A stretch of 64,000 nt of DNA, from the NCBI RefSeq assembly GCF_027579695.1, contig NC_083592.1:32259461-32323460 (forward strand), read 5' to 3'. Positions 42,631 through 55,745 of this stretch are shown here, piece by piece. Both the position numbers and the translations under genes were made by a program. This DNA comes from Neoarius graeffei (lineage: Eukaryota > Chordata > Actinopteri > Siluriformes > Ariidae). The notes under the pieces were generated by a model. The model made no database searches, was not told the origin of the DNA, and saw only the letters and a list, made by a program, of their open reading frames with translations. Each line of letters starts with the position of its first letter. Positions within the stretch are counted from its first letter, which is position 1.

Positions 42631-45600
42631 CTAGGTGGCACGTTGATTCCGGCACGAATGGCAACAGGCCTTGCTGTAATACCAGTGACTGCAAAGGTTG
42701 ACTTTAATAGCCAGAGAGCAGTTGGTGCTGGGACGATCCTGGCAGTTGTCATCTGTATGGAAATCAGCCGTCAACACACCATACTAGTCAGTCACCTTGT
42801 CAAGGAACTACAGTTATCTTAGGTAAAACCAGTATGATCTTTAGTCTACAGTCTGCATGCAATGTATTAACCAACTTCTACAAACATGAATGTGCAAAAG
42901 GACCAGTCAGTTTCTCTTTGAGGTTTACCTGGTGGTTCAGTGGGGCAAGGCTGCAATGCACAGGTCTGTTTGTTAACAGGCTTAGTCAGAGGGTCACATC
43001 CACGAACAAGTTCTCTTCCCTGGTAGCATTTCACATCCCTCATTCTCACTCCCACACCACATGTCTTGGTGCACTGGAATTTGAGCAACACCCAAAGTTG
43101 TAATATACCTATGTACACATCCATATTCCCAATTGAAAAGATTCGATGAGCAATGATATAGCTACCTCAGACCAAGGTGTTGTATACCACTTGAAGCAAG
43201 GTCTCTCGAAGCAAGTGTCCTCATCTCCTGGTCGCTTGCTAGCGTCACATTCCTCATCCTCATGGATTTGAAACTTGCCACCCGTGATGCCGACACACAG
43301 CACAGTCCTCCTCTTTATGCCACGTCCACATGTTGTGTTGCACTGAGATGAGAAGTTTACTTTCAGAAAAGGCTGAGCATACATCTCTGAGTATAACCCA
43401 TACTGAATCATTTGCCATTTATCTATGTAATTTTGGCTTCCTGGAGTTTCATAAGAATGTCTAAAATATTTGTTCCAACTTCGCACAACACCATCTGATT
43501 ACACTAATGAGCTCTCTATCTTAACAAACAAGGGAAGAAAGAATCTAGGCGGTAACCCACAATTTATGGATATAAACCCAAATTGACATTTGGACAAAGC
43601 CCCAAAACTCATTAGGAAGCTCAGCTCACTTGAACTTGAAATTCATTTGCTCACCCTTTCCCAGTCTTGAGCCAACCAGTGTGGTGGGCACTCCTTATCT
43701 CCACAAGGATGTGTGGCCAGTGGTTTGTTCTCTAGTGAACACTGAGACTCAGGAACCACTCGGCCCTCTGGGGTTTTGCAGTATACATGCCGTACCATCT
43801 TCCCCTGCCCACATGGACCTGAGCACTGGATATCATTTACAAACAGCAGACAACAATATTCTATTTGTCTCTGTTATTGAACAAGATTGTTAAACCATAA
43901 TCATGTTAAAAAAAAAAAACCTTCAATGCAATTTAAAGGATCTAGATGCAGTGTGATAACTCTGAAACAAAGCAATGCTGGTGGCTTATGTGTGCCTGCT
44001 TGACTGCTCTTCTATGAAGCTTACTGGGCCCCACATGGAGACTGTCCACTGGCGATCACAAGGTGGACCAGTGCAGTTCTTGGATGATGGAGGCCGAGTT
44101 GTCTCATCACATGGCCTGACTTCATCTGAGCACCTGACCTCACGAGTCATTAAACCTCTGTGGCCACATGTTGCTGGGCACTGTACAAAAAAGGACAACT
44201 TTAGTGTTATGTGCTATCTGTACAAACTACTCTTATGAATCAAAATTTATTTGCGGTCTAAACCAACAAAAACTGACTTTCCTCCAAACTTCTCTGAATC
44301 ATGCAAGCACACAAGTGCAAAGTCTGATGTTAAGGAAAGCAGAATTGTGATTACATTAGCCTTCTGGATTCAAAAAACACTTGAGGAAACTGAGGAAAAT
44401 TTAAGGAACCATTGTTCTTGTTTTTTTTTATGTGTTAAGTCGTGCAGTCACAGACAATTCCATTTGTTAACTTTGATAGCATTTTATAATAATAATAGAA
44501 AAACTAAGCAATACAAAAGTTATTGTTGAACCACCTCTAACCACTCAGCCATCTCCCACTGTGGGCCACAGGTTGGGCTCTTGCAGGGCCGGCGCTCTGG
44601 AGGGCGCTCTAACTCAGCATCTGTGCACAGATCGCTGTAAACCGAGCTGTCCAGGCCAGGGGCCAGCATCTTCCAGCAACGCACTAGCCGAAACTGAAAA
44701 CCTTCACCACAGGTCCGTGAGCATTCACTCCAGCTGCTGGCCTCCCACCTGCAGGCATGAAAAGTAGATATGAAGCCAGAAAATTGAAGCCAGAGCAATT
44801 GAGCAACATTAGCTGTCATTTATAGTTAGTCTGTTCAGCTGAAAAAAAAAACATTACATTGTTATTGTACAAATGTGATATTCTACATAGAATTTGCCAC
44901 AACGGGCGGCACGGTGGTGTAGTGGTTAGCGCTGTTGCCTCACAGCAAGAAGGTCTGGGTTCGAGCCCCGTGGCCGGCGAGGGCCTTTCTGTGCGGAGTT
45001 TGCATGTTCTCCCCGTGTCCGCGTGGGTTTCCTCCAGGTGCTCCGGTTTCCCCCACAGTCCAAAGACATGCAGGTTAGGTTAACTGGTGACTCTAAATTG
45101 ACCGTAGGTGTGAATGTGAGTGTGAATGGTTGTCTGTGTCTATGTGTCAGCCCTGTGATGACCTGGCGACTTGTCCAGGGTGTGCCCCGCCTTTCGCCCG
45201 TAGTCAGCTGGGATAGGCTCCAGCTTGCCTGCGACCCTGTAGAACAGGATAAAGCGGCTACAGATAATGAGATGTGATGAATTTACCACAACAGTGTAGT
45301 TCCATGATGAGTACCATCTTTGTGTTCTAGTGCATATTTTAATCAGAATGGCATACATGCCTTGGCTGGCACTCCCTTCCAATGCAGAAATCATGCACTG
45401 GTTCAGGGCGAGTCAAAGCATCACAGTAAGAGTCATCCACCTCAACACCATCATATCGTACACACGTAGCAAAGGACTTTGTCACACCTATTACAAAAAA
45501 ACAAAAAAAAAAGCAACAAATAATATTTACATGAAAAATAAACCCATTAAGTATATCCAAGAACCATTTTTATATTTAAATGCAGGTGTGGATATGTGGT

Positions 45601-48600
45601 CCAGTTGGTACCTATTGAGCATGTCATGCTGCATGGTTCATGAGAGGACAATTTCCAACGATACATATCTGCAGAACTCAATTTGTTCTTCCCGGTAACC
45701 CTCTGTTGATTCCTGTGGGGTTGGGATTAGGGCATAAACGGTGATATCTCGGGCTAGATCATGTAACAGCCATTTCATCATATGTTATACAATGCATGTG
45801 TTGTGATACCAAAACAGTGGATCCCAACTCCAGTTTTGATTCACATTGCCTGAATATCAAACATGGAAAACTGTGATATAAAAAAAAAAGTACCAGAAAC
45901 CTTTGTGATTCATGTAAACTAAAGCAAAGAATAAAACCTTGTGATTCCTGTAAATTAAAACCAAAGATGAAACCCAAGATAAACCAAAATAAAACCTTTG
46001 TGATTTTTGTAACTTAATCCAATTGGACTGGCATGGCCATGGTGTGATCTGTGCTACATTTTCCCATAAATACCAAAACACCATGAATTATTTCTCTCTG
46101 AAAGACCATCTTCCTCAGTCTTAGTCTATCTGCCTCTCTCTCATTCCTCGCCTAGGATCTCTTTTCCTTTAAGTGTGTGAAAGGGTGTGTCATGTGATGT
46201 GTTTTATGATCTCTGGCAGGGAGGCTGGTGAAGTGGTGTTTGGACACTGCAAGAAAGCCAACATGAATTATAAATATGATGGAATGCAATCCCACCAGCC
46301 CTCCACTTGGCTGTCTCTCCTCACCACTCTTTGAATGTCTCAAAGAGTGTAAAAAAGCAGGAGACTCCAAGGAAAGTCTAGAGCACATTCCATTCCCTAT
46401 GAGCTGGACTGTCCCACATGAGTATAGATATGAATTTAGCTATCCTGCATACCTTCATGTCTGTTAGAGAGAGCTACAATGGAGGTTCTGTTAATTACAA
46501 TACACCCATGCCACATGTGACCTTGCTTCATTATGAATGAGCTAAAAACTGATGCAAATATCACTACCCTAAGTTTTATAGACCATGACACAACTTGATA
46601 TGGTATGCAACATAACACTGTGCTAAACTGATTTTGGATTAAGAAAAGATGCTTGATTCATGTGTTTACCTGGTGCGATTGGCGCGGCTGCCGTTCCTCA
46701 AGCTGGTAATCAGGGTCCTGTTCTGGAAAAGGTCTGTCTCATTGCGGTGGCGGCCTAGAGAGAACTCAAGAAATGAACCATTGAAGTTCCCTTGCTCTGA
46801 GTTGCTGTAGTCCAACTCAGCTGGCTCTGCTTCAGAGATGAGGCTTTCCCCCTCACCAAGCAGCCGATTTGTGGAAATGTTAACGTGCAACGTGCAACGT
46901 GCAAGAAACATCCTCCATATGAAATTTTCAGAATCCACCATCTCCTCTGCAGGTCTGCTTGCAGGCACAATGCCAGGGGCAACCACTCCACTTGGCCAGC
47001 TGCTATTTCCATCTTTACAGACAAAAGGTTATAAAGGACATGCATCATGAATAGGGGTATTACTGATTTGAAGATATGATGGTGGCTTGAGAAAGACAAA
47101 AAATAGCCGAGTGAAAAAATATTACTACAAACCATCACAAATAGCTCCTCTCTAAAAATACATTTTCAGACTTTCACAGAATTTGAGACTGACTCAAAAG
47201 GCATTCCAGAGCATTTTTTTTTTCCAAAACTGGCACTGGCAATTGAGAGGACCACCTCAGAGTCACTGACTGCCCTCTTTCCCATGTGGTTGTGGTAGCT
47301 GGCATTATGTGTAGGTGTGGAATTGAGAAGGCAGAACGGTACCCTACCACAGTTAGAGGACAATAACAGGCTAATGGGCACTTGTCTATTGGGCAGTTGA
47401 CACGGAAACTGAACCACAACTCAGCTGCACTTTTCATAATGAATGCAGTTGGGCCCAGGGAAGACAGGTAATTAACTACTATGCCAGTATGTCAAAGCTA
47501 TATCAAGACTCCTTAAATTTTTTATTCACAATGTTTAATTTTTGTGTGGCTGCTCATTCATCTTAAAGAAGTTCAAGGACCTTCAAGTGAACAAAATGCT
47601 CCCTCTACTGTGAAATTATCAGTATGGTGCATCAGTGTAAAATTGAATTTCATCACTACTGTCTGGTTGATTGACAGTATCGAAAGGAAACTTTTTGGCA
47701 ATTTCAACATTTCCATTTACATCACAGATCAATGTCATCTAACTTTAATGGATAACCTAATATTATACTTAAATCCTACCTGGATAATGCAGGGGTGTTG
47801 GAGTATCCTGATTACAGTCTATAGCAGCTGTGTCCTCATACACTTCATTGGTCTCCTTGTCAGGCTTATCCACTGCACCAGGCCCAATGTTCTGCATCCT
47901 CACCTGCTTCCTCTGTGTATCTGGGACAGCCTTGCCATTCACACTATCATTGTGGGGTGACACATTGTTGATCTCCATGGAGACTTGGTGACTGGATCCT
48001 CCATCTGAGCCAGTGTAAATAGGTGGCTGGGAGACTGGAATAAGAGGGTCACGCATCACTGTGTACTCATAGGTGATGTAAGGGTTGCGACCATTCTGGT
48101 TCCAAACCTTGGAAGACAGGAGATAAGAAGCAGGCAGATAAGACATGAATTAAAATGGGGAAACACGAGTTCCATAAATGTATGAATATATTTAATAAAA
48201 GTACAAGAATAAACACTTCTCATGTATTGTCCTTTGTGGTTATTATAATCAACCATCAACAGGAGCTCCGCTGTCCATTCAGAAGACACTATGCAAATGC
48301 TGCAGCAGTTTTTACCAGTATAAGTCACATACTCATGTCCTTTTGGGGTCATTTCATATACCAGTACATGCCTGACTTTTGGGACCATTGCTCCAGGGGC
48401 AATGTATCACATTGTTACAGCTTTTTTAGTATGAGCCATGGCACCTGTGGCCCACATTACGTTAAAGGCAGGGTCAGCTAGCCAAGTGAGATTACCCAGG
48501 GGCCCTTGGCGGCGGGAGGAAGGACCGCAGCTACAGTACCAGAACATTGATGGGCTGATTGATGGGCCCTTTCGCCACGATGTACTCAATCCCCGTCTCA

Positions 48601-50645
48601 TACACATCGGTGGGCCGCCGGTATTTGAAGATGGTGCCTGCCACATGGAAGTTCTGAGGGCTGTCCACCTTGTAGGCGCCATTAAAGAAGAAGTTCCCTG
48701 CTTGATCTGTCACAGCTGTAAAATAAAGAAGTTCATTCAAACTTTGCTCAGTAGTGGTGATACCTGTCTGACTGATTGCCCAATTGTAAAATTTTGAAGA
48801 TAAAGTAAATTGTGTTCTATTTCATTCCTTTAAAGATGAAAAGAATAACATCACACTTGGCTTACTTATGTAAATTATTGTTTATATGAAATGTCTCTGG
48901 TTTTATATATGCACACCAAGTATATCTGCAGACTTCTTTCTCTCAATGATCTGGATGTCCCATGAGCCCTCAGGGATTTGGGTAATGAAGGAATATCCTG
49001 GAAGAAAGAAAAATGTATTCATAGCTTCATGTCTTCGAGGCGGGCTTTTATGCGCAATGAGGTAAATGGGTATCCTTACCAAGGCTGGAAGATCCACGGC
49101 GAAAGTTACCAGTTACCCTACTACAGCTGCTTCCATCTCCTTGACACACTCCACACTTATCCAGTGTGTTGGGAGAGAAGAGGATGCCATCACATCCAAT
49201 AGGCTGCAGAGGGGGATAGCACACTGAATAACATGTTTCAAAAGCAAGCAATTTGAAAGACCCATGACTAGATGAATAGAGCCTTGAAGGGGTGTTCCTG
49301 AATAATTCTTGTATAGGTCCTGCTTATTGGAACAAACTGTTGAGTAACATCATCTTGTGGTCTATACATTTACCTCACACCTGCCATCTACACAGACTCC
49401 TCTGTAATTGCTATACTTGCAGGAAGTTCCGTCACGGGCTGGTACCATCAGCTGCCTCTGACCATCTGATGTAGTGCAATGAAGGTCACAAGGATTGCTG
49501 GAAATGTGAACGTAGTCATCTACAAAATTATTAATGGAGTGTTAGTTTTTGAGTTTAGGCATGCGTTTGGAAAAGCTGGTCTCATTCCAGTGGCAAGTAC
49601 CTGGGTAAAGGGGTTTCCAGTGGTAGCTCTTCCCATTGAACACCTGAGAGTTAAATGACCAGCACTGCTCCTCTCGGAAACTCCTTCCAGTTGAGGGGCA
49701 GTCCTGAAAAACACAGACCAGGCTCAGCCAGTTAAGACTGGATGACCGTATCAATGGCCTGTTTGCCACTATCTAATGGGAAATGAAATGATGGGAAGGT
49801 CATTTACTCATTGATATTCCAAGTAGTAATGTAAGTTTAATCACCAGCTAGCTTGTATTGTCAGCTGGGGTGTCTAGATTGTAGCTCTCATGTGTAAACG
49901 CATATTGTGTTTCAAAGGAAAAGGAAGATTGATAGTGTGAACTAACCTTTGTATTGCAGAGATGGTATCTTTTTGCACTTCCTGTGCATGTCATGTTGTC
50001 CTTACCAGTTGTTGTTCTCTTTCTTTAAATGAAAGAGTTGTGTGATTAGCTTATTTAAATTAAATGTTAACCATCTCTGAACATCTCATAATAGAACTTT
50101 TGTAACGTACATAAAAATCAGATCATTCAGAAAAATCAGCAGGCAGTTCTTGGAAGTTTTATTTAAGGTAGTGTTTGTAAGGAACCTACTGACCTTTGCT
50201 TAAGACAATGTCTCTCCTGAGACATGACCCCCCCTCCACAAGTGCGTGTACAGGCTGTCCACTTTGCCCATTCCCCCCACCAATAAGTAGTTACCTCTAG
50301 TCCGTCTTCCAGACTGTTAGAGGCTACACCCTCATCCTGACACAAACAAAGAGTCTGTTCAGGAAGCAAGTGAAAATTGGAAGCCAACTTCTATGCAGAA
50401 TACAACCTTTAAAAACCTGTTTTCTGTTCCAATCATGATCGTTTTCAGAAATTTGTTGAACTTTATAAGTAGTAAACAATCACCTGTAGTGAGACTTTGC
50501 AATACAAAAGTTAAATTTTAAAAGATGTGAGGCCATCACCAACCTGCACTCTACTTGAGATGTTCCCCAAAGAAAGGGTCAGTGTAATGAGACCCAGGAG
50601 GACCACAGAGCATTTTGCAAACTGGGCCCTTGACCAGGTCCTCAT
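42631..50645 (-). CDS. adamtsl2: ADAMTS-like protein 2 (secreted matrix glycoprotein)
   Basis: Eighteen coding exons join in frame to 944 residues (human about 951): 50645-50544, 50336-50194, 50022-49947, 49703-49601, 49519-49374, 49203-49080, 48997-48917, 48715-48540, 48107-47780, 47012-46670, 45712-45612, 45487-45361, 44748-44535, 44180-44025, 43825-43655, 43342-43166, 43073-42929, 42752-42631. Order: signal peptide ([14 protein letters not shown]); thrombospondin repeat 1 ([18 protein letters not shown]); Cys-rich and spacer parts ([41 protein letters not shown]); a variable N-glycosylated insert; six C-terminal thrombospondin repeats (e.g. [13 protein letters not shown]); PLAC domain ([18 protein letters not shown]). 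The block [20 protein letters not shown] is diagnostic. The protein is an extracellular fibrillin- and LTBP-binding regulator of TGF-beta, with no protease domain. One intron (45360-44749) is GC-AG; all others are GT-AG. Confidence 0.96.
44904..45278 (+). repeat. tRNA-headed SINE in an adamtsl2 intron (copy 13)
   Basis: Flanked by GAATTTGCCACAAC (44890-44903) and GAATTTACCACAAC (45279-45292), one mismatch. It lies in the GC-AG intron, antisense to the gene. Confidence 0.9.
45713..46669 (-). other. adamtsl2 intron
   Basis: The interval 45850-46010 has several imperfect copies of 'ataaaacctttgtgattc(c/t)tgtaa', a local degenerate tandem repeat. Otherwise nothing recognised. Confidence 0.6.
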
Positions 50646-52793
50646 CCTGAAGGTGGGAAAATGTGAGAAAAGGAAGATGACTTTCTCCAAAATAGCAGCA
50701 AAATTAGTTCTATGAAAGGGTACAAGGCAACAAGTCTCAAGTGACTATAGGCAAGTTCACACTTAACTGTCAGTGGACTCACTCTTGTATCTAAAGTGTG
50801 CTAAATGCCTGTACTGTATAATTTGTAACCTTTACTCAAGAAAGTTTTGGGCCGATATGGACTGAGTGGGGGCAGTGTACATCTCATCTCATCTCATTAT
50901 CTCTAGCCGCTTTATCCTGTTCTACAGGGTCGCGGGCAAGCTGGAGCCTATCCCAGCTGACTACGGGCGAAAGGCAGGGTACACCCTGGACAAGTCGCCA
51001 GGTCATCATATGGCAGTGTACATAAATACCTGAAATCTTCAAGAGTTATCTGAGAATTTGCCTTGCTTTAATGTCTAATTATTGTATTAGAGAGCCATTG
51101 CTAGTTTTATTTCACATGACTGTAGGTACCATGAAGATATCAGCTGACATACTGACAACACTTGTTGGAGAAAAAACCTCATATGCCTACTTTTGATCAA
51201 CTGCAGTCTCCTCATTAGGCCTGTGCCTCCAGTTAGGTTGGTTCCTTAAAATAAGCAAACATATCGTCTAGCTCAGTTTGCAGTCTGGCTTTTTCTGGCA
51301 CTAAATATTGGTGACAGGTGTCTTAAACTACCCACAGGAACACCTGGAGTTCATTATCCAGCCCAGACACAGCTGGAGTTCCGCCAGCTCGCCAAAACAC
51401 CCGTCTCCCACAGATCCGTGCAGCAAGCGCATGGCCGCCGAGACAAACCTTCCTCCTCTGAGCTTCCCAGTCCACAGAGGAGTGTAAACACAGGATCCCC
51501 CTGATCCCTCTATTGGGCCTCTGCTCAGGGGAAGGGGAGGTGTTTTTTTCCTGGCAGCAGACAGACAGCAGGACCATTCCCTCAAGGGAGAGGAACTAAG
51601 GGAGCAAACTCTGGCCTGGAGGCTGAAAGAAGCAGACTCATCCTTTTCTGGGAGAATTGCTTCTCACCAGGTTCAGTTCAGTGCTTCCTCATTTTTCAGC
51701 ACCTTGCTCAATTCTGCAGCCCCAAAGGGTAAAATCAACAGGGCTTTCATTTGTCAATTGCCAGTGAGCAAGTAATTGATACAGGCTAAGTTACATGGAG
51801 GAAGTTTTGTAAAGTTCATGGACATCTCATGGCTACAAAAGACTAGCAAGGGGTTTTCCATGAAATTGACCCACAAAAAATCATTAAATTACTCATTTGC
51901 AAACAGGTACATATGTTGTGTTGTGTCGAGTAGAAAGATGACTGTTACTAAATGTATATAAAAAGACTGAAAAAGATTTAAATGTATTGTGATTTTCTTA
52001 AACGTGTTTCACTATTAAGTTTTGTTGGATGAAATTTCACAGAGTAACCTCCTTTCCACTTTCCACAGAATCAATACCTATGGACTTCATGCATAATTGT
52101 TTTTCCTTGAATATGGAATAGTTTAATTATTTCATTTTTTTAAATTGGATAATCTGCTCCCTGACCCTTCGGAGACTGTTCTTCTGTTGCTAAAGACAAA
52201 AGCTGATGTCTTGCCTAACACTGAACGGATTTCTGTCTTAAGTTACAATTCACACTCACTTCGCATCACAAGGGATGAGGAGTGCAGAATCCTGAATCTT
52301 GAAATATTTAAAATATTCATTTCAATATTTCAGTAATTTGGTAATGGAATATAATAATACATTTATTTGAAAACAGTTGTCTAAGTTTGGTTTAGGCCAC
52401 ATACCTCACCGATTCAAATTTTGAAATCTGGCACGGCAATAATTATTAATCACTAATGCAGTGACATACATAACAGTTATAAATTGTGCTTTAATTTAGT
52501 CTTTCTGAAAATGTACCCAGGGTTTTTATTTCTCAATTAATAATACATTAACATTATTACATTTTATACTAATATTAAATGTGCTATATGACACTGCCCT
52601 GTGCATACATAAATAGTAGCTCACATCAGCAAAGCAGCGTTACAGAAATGTCAACCCTGTTTATTTGGGTTTGTTTTACTGTGGAACAAGTGTCTACTCT
52701 GTCTGGTTTAGCTGTCACATCTCAAAAAGTTCCTCTGTTAATATACACGGGCACACACAAACACAGTCAGTAAATATTTACCCATGTACCTAC
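50646..52793 (-). other. Probable first intron of adamtsl2
   Basis: Runs from the candidate donor at 52793 to the acceptor at 50647. It contains a partial SINE (50880-51009). A GC-richer stretch at 51320-51720 has short ORFs but no recognised domain; an alternative 5' exon there cannot be excluded. Confidence 0.5.
50880..51009 (-). repeat. tRNA-headed SINE, 3' portion (copy 14)
   Basis: Reverse orientation; tail and conserved 3' region only, cut at the 'gacctggcgac' block. Confidence 0.85.
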
Positions 52794-53000
52794 CTGCAGT
52801 CCTTGGGCTGTAGTAGAGCTGAGTGGTGGCTGGGCAGTGTGTGTGTGGTGGTGGTGGTGGTGGTGGTGGTGGTATTAGTCTGTAACAGTGTGCTCTGAGG
52901 ATGTGTCTTGCGAGGAAGGTAAGGTGTACATCTGCATCCCTCCTCTCACCCCCCCTCCTTTCTCTCTCCTCTCTCCCTCTTTCCCTCCCATCCCCTCTGC
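52794..53000 (-). other. Candidate 5' UTR exon of adamtsl2
   Basis: CTGCAG|GTAGGTAC at 52794/52793 is a strong donor on the gene's strand. The nearest acceptor downstream is directly before the first coding exon (TTCAG at 50651-50647). The human gene also has non-coding leader exons. The 5' limit is unknown. A (GGT)n run at 52845-52872 lies within it. Confidence 0.4.
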
Positions 53001-54186
53001 CATCCACCCGCCCACCTTCACTCTCCCCATCTAGCCCAGAGAGTGGCAGTGCAGGGGAACGCCCACATGAAAAGCACTCTTCCAGCTAGTGCCAAGCTTG
53101 AGGGCTGCTACCACTGCTGAGCTGTGAAGCACAGCCCTGGCCCCATGAGTCTCTGCCAGACTGGGCTCGGCTCGCAGACAGACAGGGAGGAAGTCGTCGT
53201 TTCCCACAGATCGACACCCCTCCCCTCCTCCGCTGGCCCTTAAACACCCCTTCGCATCACAGCAGTCCATTTGCAACCCCCCTTTTCTTGGCCTCTCAGT
53301 CTCATATCAGGCTCTTCCCAGCCTCCTGCTAACATTTAATCTGTATGCTGCCCCTAACCATGGCTGTTCCTCTCCAGATAGACCCATTCATTACACCTGG
53401 CCACATGACTGGAGTGCAGAAGGAGCCCATTCATTGCAAGCCAGCAGAGATGACAGAAAAGCCTAAAGAGATGAAAGTAAATGAAGTAAAATCGACAACA
53501 AAATATCATAGGCATATGCTAGATGTAAACATATTCAACCTGAAGTACCAAAAGAAATGTAAAAAGTCCATGTGTGTATGACAGATTAATATATAATGAC
53601 TATATGTTAAGAAATTGAAGTAATTTATTAGGTGTATAACAGAAAAAATAAGGCGCATGAGAGAGATGGAGGGAGAAAGGGCTTCACCAGTCGAGGCTGA
53701 TAACTGAGACCACCGTGCCTGTGTGTGACGCATATATAAAGAACACATGTTCTCCTGGTTGCCCCTGTGTCTGCTCTGTGCATTAGGGACGCTCTGCTAC
53801 ACTAAAAGCTCAATCAAGCACCGTTCTCAGACCGCAGATCTGTATGGTGATAGACATAGTTCAGGAGATTTGCACAGTCTGCAAGTCTGGAGAAATGGTC
53901 GCTCTTTTAAAACCCCAAAATTATGAGGCGGCAAACACGTGGTGTGTGTGTGTGTGTGTGTGTGTGTGAATTCTGCACTGTGAAAATGAGGTGTTGTGTA
54001 GTAAAAATGCTCTTTGGACCTTTTGGTTATAAACACACAACAACAAGAAAAAAAAAAGAGTTTTCTTCAGCCTTAATGTGAGTAGTTGCTGGGTGGGGTA
54101 GTGAGAAAACTCATACACACAGCTCATCTATTTTACTCTGTTTTATTAATCTACTACTTCTTAAACAAAAACAACCTATAAGTTAA
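53001..54186. other. Upstream flank of adamtsl2
   Basis: Pyrimidine-rich at 52930-53030. The stretch 53030-53280 is GC-richer and could hold the promoter. A (GT)n microsatellite sits at about 53940-53968. No gene recognised. Confidence 0.4.
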
Positions 54187-54549
54187 CTAAATGTGCCCAT
54201 CCATCCATTATCTGTAGCCGCTTATCCTGTTCTACAGGGTCGCAGGCAAGCTGGAGCCTATCCTAGCTGACTATAGGCGAGAGGCGGGGTACACCCTGGA
54301 CAAGTTGCCAGGTCATCGCAGGGCTGACACAGAGACAAACAACTATTCACACTCACATTCACATCTACGGTCAATTTAGAGCCACCAGTTAACCTAACCT
54401 GCATGTCTTTGGACTGTGGGAGAAACCGGAGCACCTGGAGGAAACCCACACGGACACGGGGAGAACATTCAAACTCTGCACAGAAAGGCCCCCATTGGCC
54501 ACTGGGCTCGAACCCAGAACCTTCTTGCTGTGAGGCAACAGTGCCGCCC
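54187..54549 (-). repeat. tRNA-headed SINE (copy 15)
   Basis: Full-length reverse copy; CCATCCATT tail at the left, head with B box (GGCTCGAACCC in reverse) at the right. Confidence 0.9.
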
Positions 54550-55410
54550 CTAAACGTGTCATAATTTGATTAAAAACCTTATAGGAAATGTGTACGTAAG
54601 AAACTCTGCTTCGAATCTGACCTGGTGTTTCTAATCCCGTCTAATGTACCACACATGAACGCATCTACTCTGCTAGCCACCAAATCAACCAATCCTCTCA
54701 CAAAAAGCAAATCCCACTGTGACTGTTAAACTGGTGATTCGGAGTAAACGCAAACGTATATTGTTTGTATCTGGAAGTGTAAGTGAAATGTTTTTGGCAC
54801 CATATAGGCTTTTCAGCAATTTATAGGGTTTACTCTGAGAAAGTTGTAAATGACATTTATTTTGTTAATAAAAAAAAATTAGCCACTGACAAACAATTGT
54901 GGAAATGTTTAATCTGCCATGGCTATCACAAACAATATAAAAGTACATAACTAAAAACTGGGATACTTTGTTCATAGACATCAGAGGGTTTATTTTTTAT
55001 TATTATTTTTTCTGCTGTGATCTTGTATTTGTCTACATATCAGAGGCGTCAACATCGATAATAGCATTTACGATTTTGACCCCTGCAGGAAGCAGCTGAA
55101 AGCTATATTTTTCTGCTTTTTTCAGATAATGCAGTAGTCAGCCTAAATACATATAAAATTTACCTAGCTGAAAAGGGAAATCTTTTGGTGGCAAAAGGGC
55201 ATGGGAAGAGGAAAAACAGGCATTCCTCTTTAAGCAGTTGAGTTCACTTTGTGCCGACTTTATCTAACTGAACTTTGGTCAGTGAATTCAGAAGGCTTTT
55301 GTGTTAGCGATTTTGGCCTGCTGATATATATTTTCTAAATACTCAACCCTTAAATAGTTTTTTTTTTAGATAAACACACAATTTCTCTTATCATCCTTAA
55401 TGAAAAAGAC

Positions 55411-55455
<45 letters not shown>

Positions 55456-55745
55456 GTTCAAGCAAATGACACATGGCTAACCCCTCCTCTTATGAAAGCT
55501 TTAGATTTATTTTCACCCAAAACACAGAAACAATGCATAGTATTTATCTGAAACATGTTATGTTAAAGCCATACACAAGCAAGAATCATTTAAAAGGTGA
55601 TCATATTTCACAGATATGAAATTAAACCATGGTTTTAGCTTCCACTAGTTTCTCAAAATACAGTTTTAACTCTAACAGTTAGGTTTGTTTCTGAATGCAA
55701 GAGGTACTTTTAGTTGAAAACGAGCTAACATTTAAATACAGGATG
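54550..55745. other. Spacer with (TAA)n microsatellite
   Basis: (ATA)n/(TAA)n at about 55410-55455. No gene or mobile element recognised elsewhere in this interval. Confidence 0.5.

Noticed and set aside
51323-51585. Minus-strand ORF as an adamtsl2 exon
   Set aside because: No ADAMTSL2-like residues, and the coding start with signal peptide is already at 50645; at most a UTR exon.
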